Shown here: piece after piece, positions 1 through 7,781 of the stretch
How positions within the stretch are numbered: the stretch's first letter is position 1
Layout of the letters: every line of letters begins with the position of its first letter
Origin: Streptomyces sp. HUAS CB01
Lineage (GTDB): Bacteria > Actinomycetota > Actinomycetes > Streptomycetales > Streptomycetaceae
Length of the DNA stretch: 64,000 bases
Direction of reading: 5' to 3'
NCBI RefSeq assembly: GCF_030406905.1
Contig: NZ_CP129137.1
Coordinates: forward strand, 930,001 to 994,000
Program-made: the position numbers and the translations under genes
The notes under the pieces: model-generated
Seen by the model: the letters and a program-made list of their open reading frames with translations, nothing else
Databases searched by the model: none
Told to the model about the DNA's origin: nothing

Positions 1-69
1 GCCCCGCCGTGGCGCCGGGAGCGGACGGACCGTGGCAGCCGAGCACGAGGGGCCCCGCGGGACGCCTCG

Positions 70-759
70 TCAGAGCGTACGGATCGTGATCCGGGCTCCC
101 GGGCTGAGCTTCTCCAGTGACGCGGCGAGCTCCGCGCCCGCCGCGTCGAGTTCCCCGGCGGTCATCGGGGCAAGGGACTCCAGCAGGAAGAGGGCGTTGA
201 CGGACTCCTCGGTGAGCCGGGTCCGGGGGCCCTGGCGCCAGTTCCAGCGGCGGCAGGTGACGCCCTCCTCGTCGCACCACACGATCTCGCCCGGTTCGGG
301 GTGCTCCACACTCTCCTCGCCCCCGGCGACGGTGACGAACGGCTCCCGGCCGGTGGCGCGCACCAGGCGCATTCCGCCCCGGATCCGGTCCGCGTCCTCG
401 CCGCCGACCGGGATCAGACGGGCCACGCTGAGCGCGTTGTAGGCGTCGACGAGGCGATTGATCCGGGGCAGCCCGGCGCCGGACAGCGCACGCCTGGCGA
501 GGGCCTCGGCGGAGTTGCGGGTACGGGACGGCTTGGCCCCGAAGGCGCAGTAGGCGGCACGCCAGGCCGCCATGTGCGGGTCCTCGTGCGGGGCGCGGCC
601 GCCAAGACGTTCCGCGACGCGGTCGGCCGCGTCGTCGAGGAGCGCCGAACTCGCCTCGTCGCTGGGGCCGTTGACCAGCCCCTGGGCCTCGACGACGAGT
701 GGGGCGAATCCGGGGACGAGGCCGTGGACCTCGTCGGAGACGGTGAGCGTGAGAGGCAT
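70..759 (-). CDS. B3/B4 (PheRS beta-like) tRNA-editing-type domain protein
   Basis: A 229-residue protein resembling the stand-alone B3/B4 domain of the phenylalanyl-tRNA synthetase beta chain, a fold linked to editing of mischarged tRNA. Support is the family-like core around residues 70-115, where a Y-C-A-F-G run is followed by S-R-T-R-N-S and then L-P-R-I-N-R-L-V-D-A-Y-N, and the later W-N-W-R-Q run. No catalytic synthetase motifs are present. The ATG at 757-759 has a purine-rich AAGGAC stretch upstream. The decayed transglutaminase-like gene lies just upstream on the same strand, so the two may once have been cotranscribed. The domain call is fairly secure. The substrate is unknown and editing is inferred only from the family. 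Confidence 0.8.
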   Translation of the reverse strand: MPLTLTVSDEVHGLVPGFAPLVVEAQGLVNGPSDEASSALLDDAADRVAERLGGRAPHEDPHMAAWRAAYCAFGAKPSRTRNSAEALARRALSGAGLPRINRLVDAYNALSVARLIPVGGEDADRIRGGMRLVRATGREPFVTVAGGEESVEHPEPGEIVWCDEEGVTCRRWNWRQGPRTRLTEESVNALFLLESLAPMTAGELDAAGAELAASLEKLSPGARITIRTL

Positions 760-867
760 GGGCGTCCTTGCCTGGGAGTGCTGCGGCGCGTGCTGCGGAC
801 GGCCCTCAGAGCGCGGTGGGCGGACACGCCGCGAGGGAGTGCCGGTCCCACGCGGACCGGAGGGCCT

Positions 868-1400
868 TCAGCACCTGGAGTGCGGTACATCATACAGGAC
901 TGAATAGTCCATCTCATTGGACTCAGGGTCGGGCGTGAAAGCCGGCCGCTCCCGGCCCGGCGGGAACCGGGCGCCCACGCCCGGCCTGTTGCCGCGCGGA
1001 TCCCGGCGGTGCCAGGTCCGCCCACCGGCATCCGGACCGCGACGAGCCCGTGCACGACGTCGAGCTTCTGGTAGCAGAGCGCGGCGGGGAGGGCTCCGGC
1101 CCGCAGCAGCGCGGCCAGGGCGTGCGCCTTGGCGCAGCAGATTCCGGTCCGCTGCTCGATGGCGTCGGACGCCCGCCAGGTGACCCGGAGGTCGTCCGCG
1201 TCGATCGAGTGCGGGATGGCGTCGCGGACGAACTCAAAGGCGGCTCTGGCGTGTTCATGTGCATCACCGGCGCCCGAGCGAAGGCGAGCGGACGTCTCGC
1301 GCACCAGCGGATGCTCATGATCGATGGCATCATCGGCGGCGAGATGGGCGGAGATTCCGTTCCGGGGGCCTGCTGGATCAGCGCCCTGGCGCGCGAGCAC
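868..1400 (-). pseudogene. Transglutaminase-like domain gene with a frameshift
   Basis: The reading frame starting at GTG 1398-1400 gives a transglutaminase-like core. It includes the nucleophile region G-I-C-C-A-K-A-H-A-L-A and the histidine segment H-G-L-V-A-V-R. Near position 1018 the frame is lost. After a one-base shift the expected continuation appears, T-W-H-R-R-D-P-R-G-N-R-P-G-V, carrying the acidic member of the Cys-His-Asp triad. It then runs to a TGA at 868-870. So all three catalytic positions exist but in two frames. The break lies in a G-rich run, so either a real pseudogene or a single-base sequence error fits. If the base were restored, the protein would be about 177 residues. 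Confidence 0.75.
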
Positions 1401-1485
1401 AGGAACGCGCCCGGTCGAGAGTCAATGAACTCCCGACCGAGCGCATACCCACGCGGCGCCTGGGGTCAGTGCCCCGACAGATCGG

Positions 1486-2556
1486 TCAGCGCGCCATCTC
1501 TTCCTTCAGCGCGAGGACGAAGGCGTCCACGTCGTCCTCGCGGGTGTCGAACGAGCACATCCAGCGGACGTCGCCGGCCGCCTCGTCCCAGAAGTAGAAG
1601 CGGAAGCGCTTCTGGAGCCGGCGGCTCACGTCCTGCGGCAGCCGGGCGAAGACCGCGTTGGCCTGGACGGGGTAGAGGATCTCCACCCCGTCCACCGCCC
1701 GGACGCCCTCGGCCAGCCGCTGGGCCATGGCGTTGGAGTGCCGCGCGTTGCGCAGCCACAGGTCCTTGGCGAGCAGCGCCTCCAACTGCACCGAGACGAA
1801 GCGCATCTTCGAGGCCAGCTGCATCGACATCTTGCGCAGATGCTTCATGTGGCTGACGGCGTCCGGATTGAGCACGACCACGGCCTCGCCGAAGAGCATG
1901 CCGTTCTTGGTGCCGCCATAGGAGAGGACGTCCACGCCGACGGCGTTGGTGAACGCGCGCATCGGCACGTCCAGCGACGCCGCGGCGTTGGCTATCCGCG
2001 CACCGTCGAGATGGACCTTCATGCCCAGCCCGTGGGCGTGTTCGACGATCGCCCGGATCTCGTCCACCGTGTAGACCGTGCCCAGCTCGGTGTTCTGGGT
2101 GATCGAGACGACCTGCGGCATGGCGCGGTGCTCGTCCTCCCAGCCCCACGCCTGCCGGTCGATCAGCTCCGGGGTGAGCTTGCCGTCCGGAGTCGGCACG
2201 GTCAGCAGCTTCAGCCCGCCCATCCGCTCGGGGGCGCCGCCCTCGTCCACGTTGATGTGGGCGCTCTCGGCGCAGACGACCGCGCCCCACCGGTCGGTGA
2301 GCGCCTGCAGCGCGGTGACGTTGGCGCCGGTGCCGTTGAAGACGGGGAACGCCTCGGCGCCGGAGCCGAAGTGGCTGTGCATGATCCGCTGGAGGTGGTC
2401 CGTGTAGTCGTCCTCGCCGTAGGCGACCTGGTGGCCGCCGTTGGCCAGGGCGAGGGCGGCCATCACCTCCGGGTGCGCGCCCGCGTAGTTGTCGCTGGCG
2501 AAGCCCCGTACGTCGGGGTCGTGGTGCCGGCGGGCGTCGGTTCTCGTCGGGATCAC
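1486..2556 (-). CDS. ltaE: Low-specificity L-threonine aldolase
   Basis: A fold-type I PLP enzyme predicted to cleave L-threonine or allo-threonine into glycine and acetaldehyde in the cytoplasm. The PLP lysine is in Y-G-G-T-K-N-G (K217 from the chosen start). The H-L-D-G-A-R stretch (182-187) supplies the aspartate that binds the cofactor ring nitrogen. F-A-S-D-N-Y-A-G near the N-terminus and the F-N-G-T-G-A-N loop also fit. I chose the GTG at 2554-2556 because its GTGA overlaps the stop of the upstream dehydrogenase, a translational-coupling arrangement. A GTG at 2574 would add six residues. Length is 356 residues, normal for the family. It is the last gene of the DUF6421 operon. Confidence 0.88.
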   Translation of the reverse strand: MIPTRTDARRHHDPDVRGFASDNYAGAHPEVMAALALANGGHQVAYGEDDYTDHLQRIMHSHFGSGAEAFPVFNGTGANVTALQALTDRWGAVVCAESAHINVDEGGAPERMGGLKLLTVPTPDGKLTPELIDRQAWGWEDEHRAMPQVVSITQNTELGTVYTVDEIRAIVEHAHGLGMKVHLDGARIANAAASLDVPMRAFTNAVGVDVLSYGGTKNGMLFGEAVVVLNPDAVSHMKHLRKMSMQLASKMRFVSVQLEALLAKDLWLRNARHSNAMAQRLAEGVRAVDGVEILYPVQANAVFARLPQDVSRRLQKRFRFYFWDEAAGDVRWMCSFDTREDDVDAFVLALKEEMAR

Positions 2557-3308
2557 GGCTCGGGGGTCAGCCACAGGCGCTGTCCATTCACTTCCGGGGC
2601 GGGCCGGTCCCAGACTCCGGCAATGGCCTCGGCCAGTTCCTTGACGTCCGTGAAGCCCGCGAACTTGGCGTTCGGGCGCTCGGCGCGCATCGCGTCGTGC
2701 ACGAGCGCCTTGATGATCAGGATGGCAGCCGCGGCACGCGGGCCCTCCTCGCCCCCAGCCTTCCTGAACGAGTCCCCGAGCGCCAGGGTCCAGGCCTCCG
2801 CCGCCGCCTTGGCGGCCGCGTAGGCGGCGTTGCCCTCGGTGGGCTTCGCGGCCCCGGACTGGCTGACCAGTACGAAGCGGCCCCTGTCGCTCCGCTTGAG
2901 CGCCTCGTGGAACGCGAGCGAGGTGTTCTGGACCGTGCGGATCAGCAGCTTCTCGAGGAGCTGCCAGTCGCTCAGGTCGGTCTCACCGAAGGTGGCACTG
3001 CCGCGCCAGCCGCCGACGAGATGGACGAGGCCGTCGACACGGCCGAACTCCTTCTCGGTCTGGGCGGCCCACTCCCGGGTCGCGGTGGGGTCGAGCAGGT
3101 CGACGGTGTCGCCCGTGACGGTCGCACCGCCGTGCGCGTACCGCGCCTCGTCGACCGCCTGGGCCAGCCGCTCGGTGTCCGCGTCCGACGCCACGACGAT
3201 CGCACCCGCCTCGGCGAGGCGGAGCAGGGCGGCGCGACCCGCCGGGCCCGCCGCGCCGGCGACCGCGATCACCGCACCGTCGAGGGCCCCGTTGCCGTTC
3301 GCATTCAT
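2553..3308 (-). CDS. Short-chain dehydrogenase/reductase (SDR)
   Basis: A classical SDR of 251 residues. The Rossmann nucleotide-binding motif near the N-terminus is A-G-A-A-G-P-A-G, a variant of TGxxxGxG. The active-site serine lies in V-S-Q-S-G-A and the Y-x-x-x-K pair is Y-A-A-A-K. The ATG at 3306-3308 is preferred because GGAGGAG stands nine bases upstream. An in-frame GTG at 3338 that overlaps the DUF6421 stop is the alternative. The substrate cannot be read from sequence. Its place between DUF6421 and threonine aldolase suggests a shared small-molecule pathway, which is inference. Confidence 0.88.
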   Translation of the reverse strand: MNANGNGALDGAVIAVAGAAGPAGRAALLRLAEAGAIVVASDADTERLAQAVDEARYAHGGATVTGDTVDLLDPTATREWAAQTEKEFGRVDGLVHLVGGWRGSATFGETDLSDWQLLEKLLIRTVQNTSLAFHEALKRSDRGRFVLVSQSGAAKPTEGNAAYAAAKAAAEAWTLALGDSFRKAGGEEGPRAAAAILIIKALVHDAMRAERPNAKFAGFTDVKELAEAIAGVWDRPAPEVNGQRLWLTPEP

Positions 3309-3334
3309 GGTGCTGGTCTCCTCCGTACGAGAGC

Positions 3335-4729
3335 TCACGCGGCGACTCGCTCGGCGGACCGGGCCGTGATGCCCTTGGTGGAAGCGATCACGCCCTTCAG
3401 CTTCTTGGAGAGCGCCTCAAAGAACATGCTGAGCGGAAACTCGTCCGGAAGCACGTCGTCCACCAGCTTGCGCGGCGGCTGGCTCAGGTCCAGGGCGTCG
3501 GGGCCCTTCGCCCAGCGGGAGCCCGGGTGCGGAGCGAGGTAGGTGGAGACCAGCTCGTACGCCTTGAACCAGTGGACGAGCTTCGGCCGGTCGATGCCGT
3601 CGCGGTACAGCGTCTCGATCTCGGCGCAGAGCTGGTTGGTGACCTGCGGGGCCCGCTCCCAGTCGATCCTCAGCGTGTTGTCCGTCCAGCGCACGACGTC
3701 GTGCTTGTGGAGGTACGCGAAGAGCAGCTGGCCGCCGAGGCCGTCGTAGTTGCGCACCCGGTCGCCCGAGACGGGGAAGCGGAACATCCGGTCGAACAGC
3801 ACCGCGTACTGGACGTCACGGCCGTGCACGTTGCCCTCGGCCTCCAGCTTCACGGCCTCCTTGAAGGCGGTGAGGTCGCAGCGCAGCTCCTCCAGTCCGT
3901 ACATCCAGAACGGCTGGCGCTGCTTGATCATGAAGGGGTCGAACGGCAGGTCGCCGTGGCTGTGGGTGCGGTCGTGGATCATGTCCCACAGGACGAAGGC
4001 CTTCTCGCAGCGCTCCTGGTCGTGGACCATCGAGGCGACGTCCTCGGGGAGGTCGATGGAGAGGATGTCCACCGCGGCCTCGGTCACCCGGCGGAAGCGG
4101 GCGGCCTCGCGGTCGCAGAAGATGCCGCCCCAGCTGAACCGCTCGGGGGCCTCGCGCACGGCTATGGTCTCGGGGAACAGGACCGCCGAGTGGGTGTCGT
4201 AGCCGGCGGTGAAGTCCTCGAAGGTGATCCCGCAGAAGAGCGGGTTGTCGTAGCGGGTCGCCTCCAGCTCGGCCAGCCAGTCGGGCCAGACCATCCGCAG
4301 GACGACGGCCTCGAGGTTGCGGTCCGGGTTGCCGTTCTGCGTGTACATGGGGAAGACCACCAGGTGCTGGAGGCCGTCCACGCGCTCGGCGGCGGGCTGG
4401 AAGGCCAGCAGCGAGTCGAGGAAGTCCGGCACGTCGAAGGCGCTGTCGGCCCACTTGCGCAGATCGGCGACGAGCGCGCGGTGGTACGCGGCGTCGTGCG
4501 GAAGCAGCGGGGAGAGCTCCTCCACGGCGGCGGTCACGCGCTCGATCGCGTACTCGGCGGCGGCGCGCACCGGGGCGCCCTCGGCGTCGAAGTCGATGGA
4601 GCCGTCCTTGGACTGCCAGGGCCTGATCTCCTCGACGGCGTCCTTGAGCGTCAGCCACGCAGGATGCTCGACCACCGCCATGGTCGTCGCCGCGTCCGTC
4701 GCAGCGTTCTGCACAAGAATTTCCGTCAT
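3335..4729 (-). CDS. DUF6421 family protein
   Basis: A 464-residue soluble protein that I recognise as the actinobacterial DUF6421 family, with no known function. No signal peptide or membrane span is visible. The most motif-like part is H-D-R-T-H-S-H-G (252-259), followed by Q-R-Q-P-F-W-M-Y-G and L-E-E-L-R-C-D-L (279-286). The clustered histidines followed by acidic residues would suit a metal site, but this is inference. The ATG at 4727-4729 has a strong GGAGGAAG site at 4735-4742. It heads the operon with the SDR and threonine aldolase. An 11-bp inverted repeat sits just upstream and slightly overlaps the ribosome-binding region. Confidence 0.85.
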   Translation of the reverse strand: MTEILVQNAATDAATTMAVVEHPAWLTLKDAVEEIRPWQSKDGSIDFDAEGAPVRAAAEYAIERVTAAVEELSPLLPHDAAYHRALVADLRKWADSAFDVPDFLDSLLAFQPAAERVDGLQHLVVFPMYTQNGNPDRNLEAVVLRMVWPDWLAELEATRYDNPLFCGITFEDFTAGYDTHSAVLFPETIAVREAPERFSWGGIFCDREAARFRRVTEAAVDILSIDLPEDVASMVHDQERCEKAFVLWDMIHDRTHSHGDLPFDPFMIKQRQPFWMYGLEELRCDLTAFKEAVKLEAEGNVHGRDVQYAVLFDRMFRFPVSGDRVRNYDGLGGQLLFAYLHKHDVVRWTDNTLRIDWERAPQVTNQLCAEIETLYRDGIDRPKLVHWFKAYELVSTYLAPHPGSRWAKGPDALDLSQPPRKLVDDVLPDEFPLSMFFEALSKKLKGVIASTKGITARSAERVAA

Positions 4730-4741
4730 GTCACTTCCTCC

Positions 4742-4790
4742 ACGGGAGAACCTCGCGTCAAGACACCGTATCCATGCCCGGTTCTCCCGT
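4742..4790. promoter_or_regulatory. Inverted repeat in the leader of the DUF6421 operon
   Basis: ACGGGAGAACC at 4742-4752 is repeated perfectly in inverted orientation (GGTTCTCCCGT) at 4780-4790, 27 bases apart. The proximal arm abuts the ribosome-binding site of DUF6421, so the pair could be a dimeric repressor site or an mRNA hairpin limiting translation. The sequence does not say which. Confidence 0.5.
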
Positions 4791-5146
4791 ACAAGGGGAA
4801 CCCTGGGAAATTATCCTGCCCTACCCCCATGGTCACCGCAGATTTTTCTGTGACTTAGGCCATTCGGGACGATGACTGCGGCAATCCGGGCAGCGGGCAC
4901 CGCCGGACCGGTGTCGGCCCGGGCGTCGTCAAGGCCCGGGGGACTCGCCCACGCGCGGGTGAGCCCGCCACGGGGCGCAGTGCCGGAAGGACGCGTTCCC
5001 CCAAGCCCGGGACCTCATGCACGACCGGGTACGGCCGAGGCGGGGGCCACTAGGCTGCGGCCGTGCCGCGCGGGGGCAGGAGCCCCCGCGTGGGAGCCGC
5101 AACAAGAACGGCCCGAGCCCGACACATCGACGGAAGCGAGAAGATC
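4791..5146. other. Intergenic region between the DUF6421 operon and the phosphodiesterase gene
   Basis: No convincing gene is visible in this divergent intergenic stretch. The part at 4790-4860 is relatively AT-rich and probably carries the DUF6421 operon promoter. TAGGCT at 5051-5056 is a possible -10 element for the plus-strand phosphodiesterase gene, but no good -35 is evident. Confidence 0.4.
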
Positions 5147-5830
5147 TTGAGTTTCCTCACCATCGGTCATCGCGGGGTCATGGGTGTCGAACCGGAGAAC
5201 ACCCTGCGTTCCTTCGCCCGGGCGGAGCGGGCGGGTATGGACGCGATCGAACTGGATCTCCATCTCAGCAAGGACGGCGCGCTGGTCGTCATGCACGACG
5301 CCGACGTGGACCGGACGACCGACGGCACCGGGCCGATCGCCGAGAAGACCCTCGCCGAGCTGCGGGAACTGGACGCCGGTCAGGGCGAGCGCATCCCGGT
5401 CCTCGAGGAGGTCCTGGACGCGGTGAGCGCGCCGCTCCAGGTCGAGATCAAGGACGCGGCCGCCGCACGGGTTCTCGCGGACGTCATGGTCAAGCGCGAC
5501 CTGGTGGAGCGGATCGAGGTCACGTCGTTCCAGGACGACGCCGTCAGGGAGATCGCCGCCCTGGTGCCCGGCGTGCGCACGGCCCTCGTCGCGAGCCGCT
5601 GGGGCAGCGACATCGTGGAGCGCGCCCAGGCCGTCGGCGCCCCGACGCTGGCGCTGAACATCCGCAGGCTGACCCTCGAGACGGTGGAGCGCGCCCACGA
5701 CGAGGGGCTCCGGGTCATCGGCTGGGTCGTCAACACCCAGGAGCACCTGCGGCTCGTGCGCGCCCTCGAACTCGACGGCGCGACCACCGACTTCCCCGAG
5801 ATCCGGCGCACCGGCCGCTTCACGGCCTGA
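5147..5830 (+). CDS. Glycerophosphodiester phosphodiesterase family protein
   Basis: A GDPD-fold TIM barrel of 227 residues predicted to hydrolyse glycerophosphodiesters to glycerol 3-phosphate and an alcohol. The N-terminal G-H-R-G with E-P-E-N-T and the E-L-D-L-H-L-S-K-D-G with H-D-A-D-V-D-R-T-T-D-G-T-G blocks carry the metal and catalytic residues of the family. The Q-V-E-I-K-D strand holds the next acidic ligand. No signal peptide is visible, so the enzyme is probably cytoplasmic. The start is taken as TTG at 5147, which puts the barrel's first strand at the N-terminus. An in-frame GTG at 5063 would add a low-complexity leader and is less likely. Confidence 0.85.
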   Translation: MSFLTIGHRGVMGVEPENTLRSFARAERAGMDAIELDLHLSKDGALVVMHDADVDRTTDGTGPIAEKTLAELRELDAGQGERIPVLEEVLDAVSAPLQVEIKDAAAARVLADVMVKRDLVERIEVTSFQDDAVREIAALVPGVRTALVASRWGSDIVERAQAVGAPTLALNIRRLTLETVERAHDEGLRVIGWVVNTQEHLRLVRALELDGATTDFPEIRRTGRFTA

Positions 5831-5895
5831 CGGTCCCGGCGGCGCCCGCCCGGCCGGCGACCGGTCGGCAGGTCAGGGGGCCGGATCCCGGAGAC

Positions 5896-6450
5896 CTACC
5901 GGTCCAGGTGCTTCACCAGCAGTTCGAACTGCAGGTCGTCGCGGCGCGGAACGCCGAAGCGCTCGTCGCCGTACGGGAACGGGGTCATCCGTCCCGTACG
6001 GCGGTACCCGCGCCGCTCGTACCAGGCGATGAGTTCCTCGCGCACCGAGATCACCGTCATGTGCATCTCGGAGACGCCCCAGGCCTCTCCCACGAGACGC
6101 TCCGCCTCGGCGATGACCAGGCGGCCGAGTCCGCCGCCCTGGAGCCCGGGGCGCACCGCGAACATGCCGAAGTACGCCGCGTCGCCCCGGTGTTCGAGCT
6201 GGCAGCAGGCGACGAGCTCCCCGTCGCGCTCCACCACCAGCAGTCTGCTGCCGGGCGCCCCGATCACCTGGCGCACGCCCTCCGGGTCGGTGCGCTGCCC
6301 GTCCAGGATGTCCGCCTCGGTGGTCCAGCCGGTCCGGCTGGAGTCCCCGCGGTAGGCCGACTCGATCAGCTCGACCAGTGCGGGCACGTCGGACGCGGTC
6401 GCGTCGCGGTAGGACAGCTGCGCCGGGTCCCGGGGCGGTGCGGTCTCCAT
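5896..6450 (-). CDS. GNAT family N-acetyltransferase
   Basis: A single GNAT domain of 184 residues. The acetyl-CoA pyrophosphate loop is seen as V-R-P-G-L-Q-G-G-G-L-G-R, following A-Y-F-G-M-F-A-V. The C-terminal W-Y-E-R-R-G-Y segment is the usual alpha4-beta7 region. The substrate is unknown. The ATG at 6448-6450 follows GAGGAGA about 20 bases upstream and GGAGAC closer in. Earlier in-frame codons would encode only low-complexity sequence. The gene diverges from the VOC gene, and a strong hairpin lies between them. Confidence 0.85.
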   Translation of the reverse strand: METAPPRDPAQLSYRDATASDVPALVELIESAYRGDSSRTGWTTEADILDGQRTDPEGVRQVIGAPGSRLLVVERDGELVACCQLEHRGDAAYFGMFAVRPGLQGGGLGRLVIAEAERLVGEAWGVSEMHMTVISVREELIAWYERRGYRRTGRMTPFPYGDERFGVPRRDDLQFELLVKHLDR

Positions 6451-6479
6451 GGGGCGGGTCTCCGTTCTCCTCTTCGCAG

Positions 6480-6514
6480 GCGCCCGCCGGTGCGAGGGGC
6501 GCACCGGCGGGCGC
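6480..6514. promoter_or_regulatory. 15-bp perfect stem-loop between divergent GNAT and VOC genes
   Basis: The arms 6480-6494 and 6500-6514 are perfect reverse complements of 15 bases around a five-base loop (AGGGG). It lies 30 bases upstream of the GNAT start, within its leader, and about 57 bases before the VOC start. No T-tract follows on either strand. A leader hairpin or a protein-binding palindrome is possible. Confidence 0.5.
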
Positions 6515-6570
6515 GGACGCGCGCTCCGCCCGACCTTAGCGCGGCGCACCCGCGGTCTACCGTGGAGTCC

Positions 6571-6957
6571 ATGATGCACGTGCTGAGCAGCCGCATCCTG
6601 CTGCGGCCGACCGATCCCGAGCGCTCCCGGCGGTTCTACGAGGACGTTCTGGGCCTGCAGATCTACCGGGAGTTCGGCACCGGGCCCGACCGCGGGACCG
6701 TCTACTTCCTCGGGGGCGGCTTCCTGGAGATCTCCGGGCGCTCCGGCACCCCGCCCGGCCCGGGCCTCGCGCTGTGGCTCCAGGTGTCGGACGCCAAGGC
6801 GGCCTACGGACACGTGCTGTCGCACGGAGCCGCGGTAGAGCGGCCCCCGCGGCGGGAACCCTGGGGGCTCGTGGAGATGTGGCTGACCGACCCGGACGGG
6901 GTGCGGATCGCCGTGGTCGAAGTGCCCGAGGACCATCCCCTGCGCCACCGGCCCTGA
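6571..6957 (+). CDS. VOC (glyoxalase/bleomycin-resistance fold) family protein
   Basis: A 128-residue single VOC domain. The N-terminal half shows R-S-R-R-F-Y-E-D-V-L-G-L and F-L-E-I-S-G. The C-terminal half shows M-W-L-T-D-P-D-G-V-R-I and V-V-E-V-P-E. Together these are the paired beta-alpha-beta-beta-beta modules of the fold. Members include metal-dependent lyases, dioxygenases and drug-binding proteins, and the substrate here cannot be told. Two adjacent ATG codons (6571 and 6574) follow GTGGAG at 6562-6567; the second has better spacing. TACCGT at 6558-6563 could be a -10 hexamer of a nearly leaderless transcript. Confidence 0.8.
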   Translation: MMHVLSSRILLRPTDPERSRRFYEDVLGLQIYREFGTGPDRGTVYFLGGGFLEISGRSGTPPGPGLALWLQVSDAKAAYGHVLSHGAAVERPPRREPWGLVEMWLTDPDGVRIAVVEVPEDHPLRHRP

Positions 6958-7127
6958 CCGGGGGCGCGTCCGCCCGAGGACCCGGGGCCGTACCCGGCCG
7001 GCCGGCACCCCGGGCGGCACGAGGCCGCGCGTGCCTCCGCGAGCGCCCCGCGTACACCCGTGCGCTCGTATGCGCCGCGCCGCGGCTGGGCATCCCCTGC
7101 TCGACACGTCGAGCGGGGAGGTGTGCG

Positions 7128-7697
7128 GTGCACGGACCGGCGATGCCGGGCTGGCTGCTCGTGGCACTGTGCGCGGCGTCCGGCGCGTACTGCGTCGTGC
7201 GGATGCGCAGTTGCGCGGGCGAGGCCCGCAGCGCGGCGGCGGGCGAGGCGGTGATGGGGTTCGGGATGGCCGCGATGGCCGTGCCGGCCGCCGTCGTACC
7301 GGTGCCGGCGTGGGCATGGCTGCTGTACGCCGCCCTGTTCGGGGCGGTGGGCCTGCGAGCCCTGTGGGCCACACGGGCCTCGCCCTCCGCCGTCCACCAT
7401 CTGCACCATCTGGTCGGCTCGCTGGCCATGGTGTACATGGCGGTGACCATGTCACCGCTGCGGGCGGGCGGCCACGAAGGGCACGGCGTCCAGGCCGGCG
7501 CCGGCGGGGTGCCGCTGGTGACGGGGGCGTTGCTCGTGTACTTCACGGTGTTCGTCCTGCGCACGGGTGCCCGGCTGGTGCCCGTGGCCGCGCCCGCCGG
7601 CGGCCCCGCCCCGGCGTGGGGCGCGCGCCCCGAGCTGGCCCTGGCGTGCCGGGTCTCGATGGGAGTCGCGATGGTCGCCATGCTTCTGACCGTCTGA
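7128..7697 (+). CDS. DUF5134 family integral membrane protein
   Basis: A 189-residue membrane protein with about five hydrophobic segments. A histidine-rich stretch, H-H-L-H-H-L-V-G-S-L-A-M, lies midway, and G-G-H-E-G-H follows in the next loop. This pattern matches the actinobacterial DUF5134 family, whose role is unknown. The histidines could bind a metal, but that is inference. The GTG at 7128 has GGGAGG at 7115-7120 with good spacing; an ATG at 7143 is an alternative. The M56 peptidase follows 84 bases downstream on the same strand. Confidence 0.75.
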   Translation: MHGPAMPGWLLVALCAASGAYCVVRMRSCAGEARSAAAGEAVMGFGMAAMAVPAAVVPVPAWAWLLYAALFGAVGLRALWATRASPSAVHHLHHLVGSLAMVYMAVTMSPLRAGGHEGHGVQAGAGGVPLVTGALLVYFTVFVLRTGARLVPVAAPAGGPAPAWGARPELALACRVSMGVAMVAMLLTV

Positions 7698-7781
7698 GCC
7701 TGCGGGGACGCGCCGTGTCGTACGTCACTTGCCGGGTGAAGCCATACCTGTGAGTAGCACGGCGCTCATAGTCTGGTGTCC

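Noticed and set aside
4872..5150. Small plus-strand frame upstream of the phosphodiesterase gene
   Set aside because: It is low-complexity, has no ribosome site and runs into the next gene in another frame.
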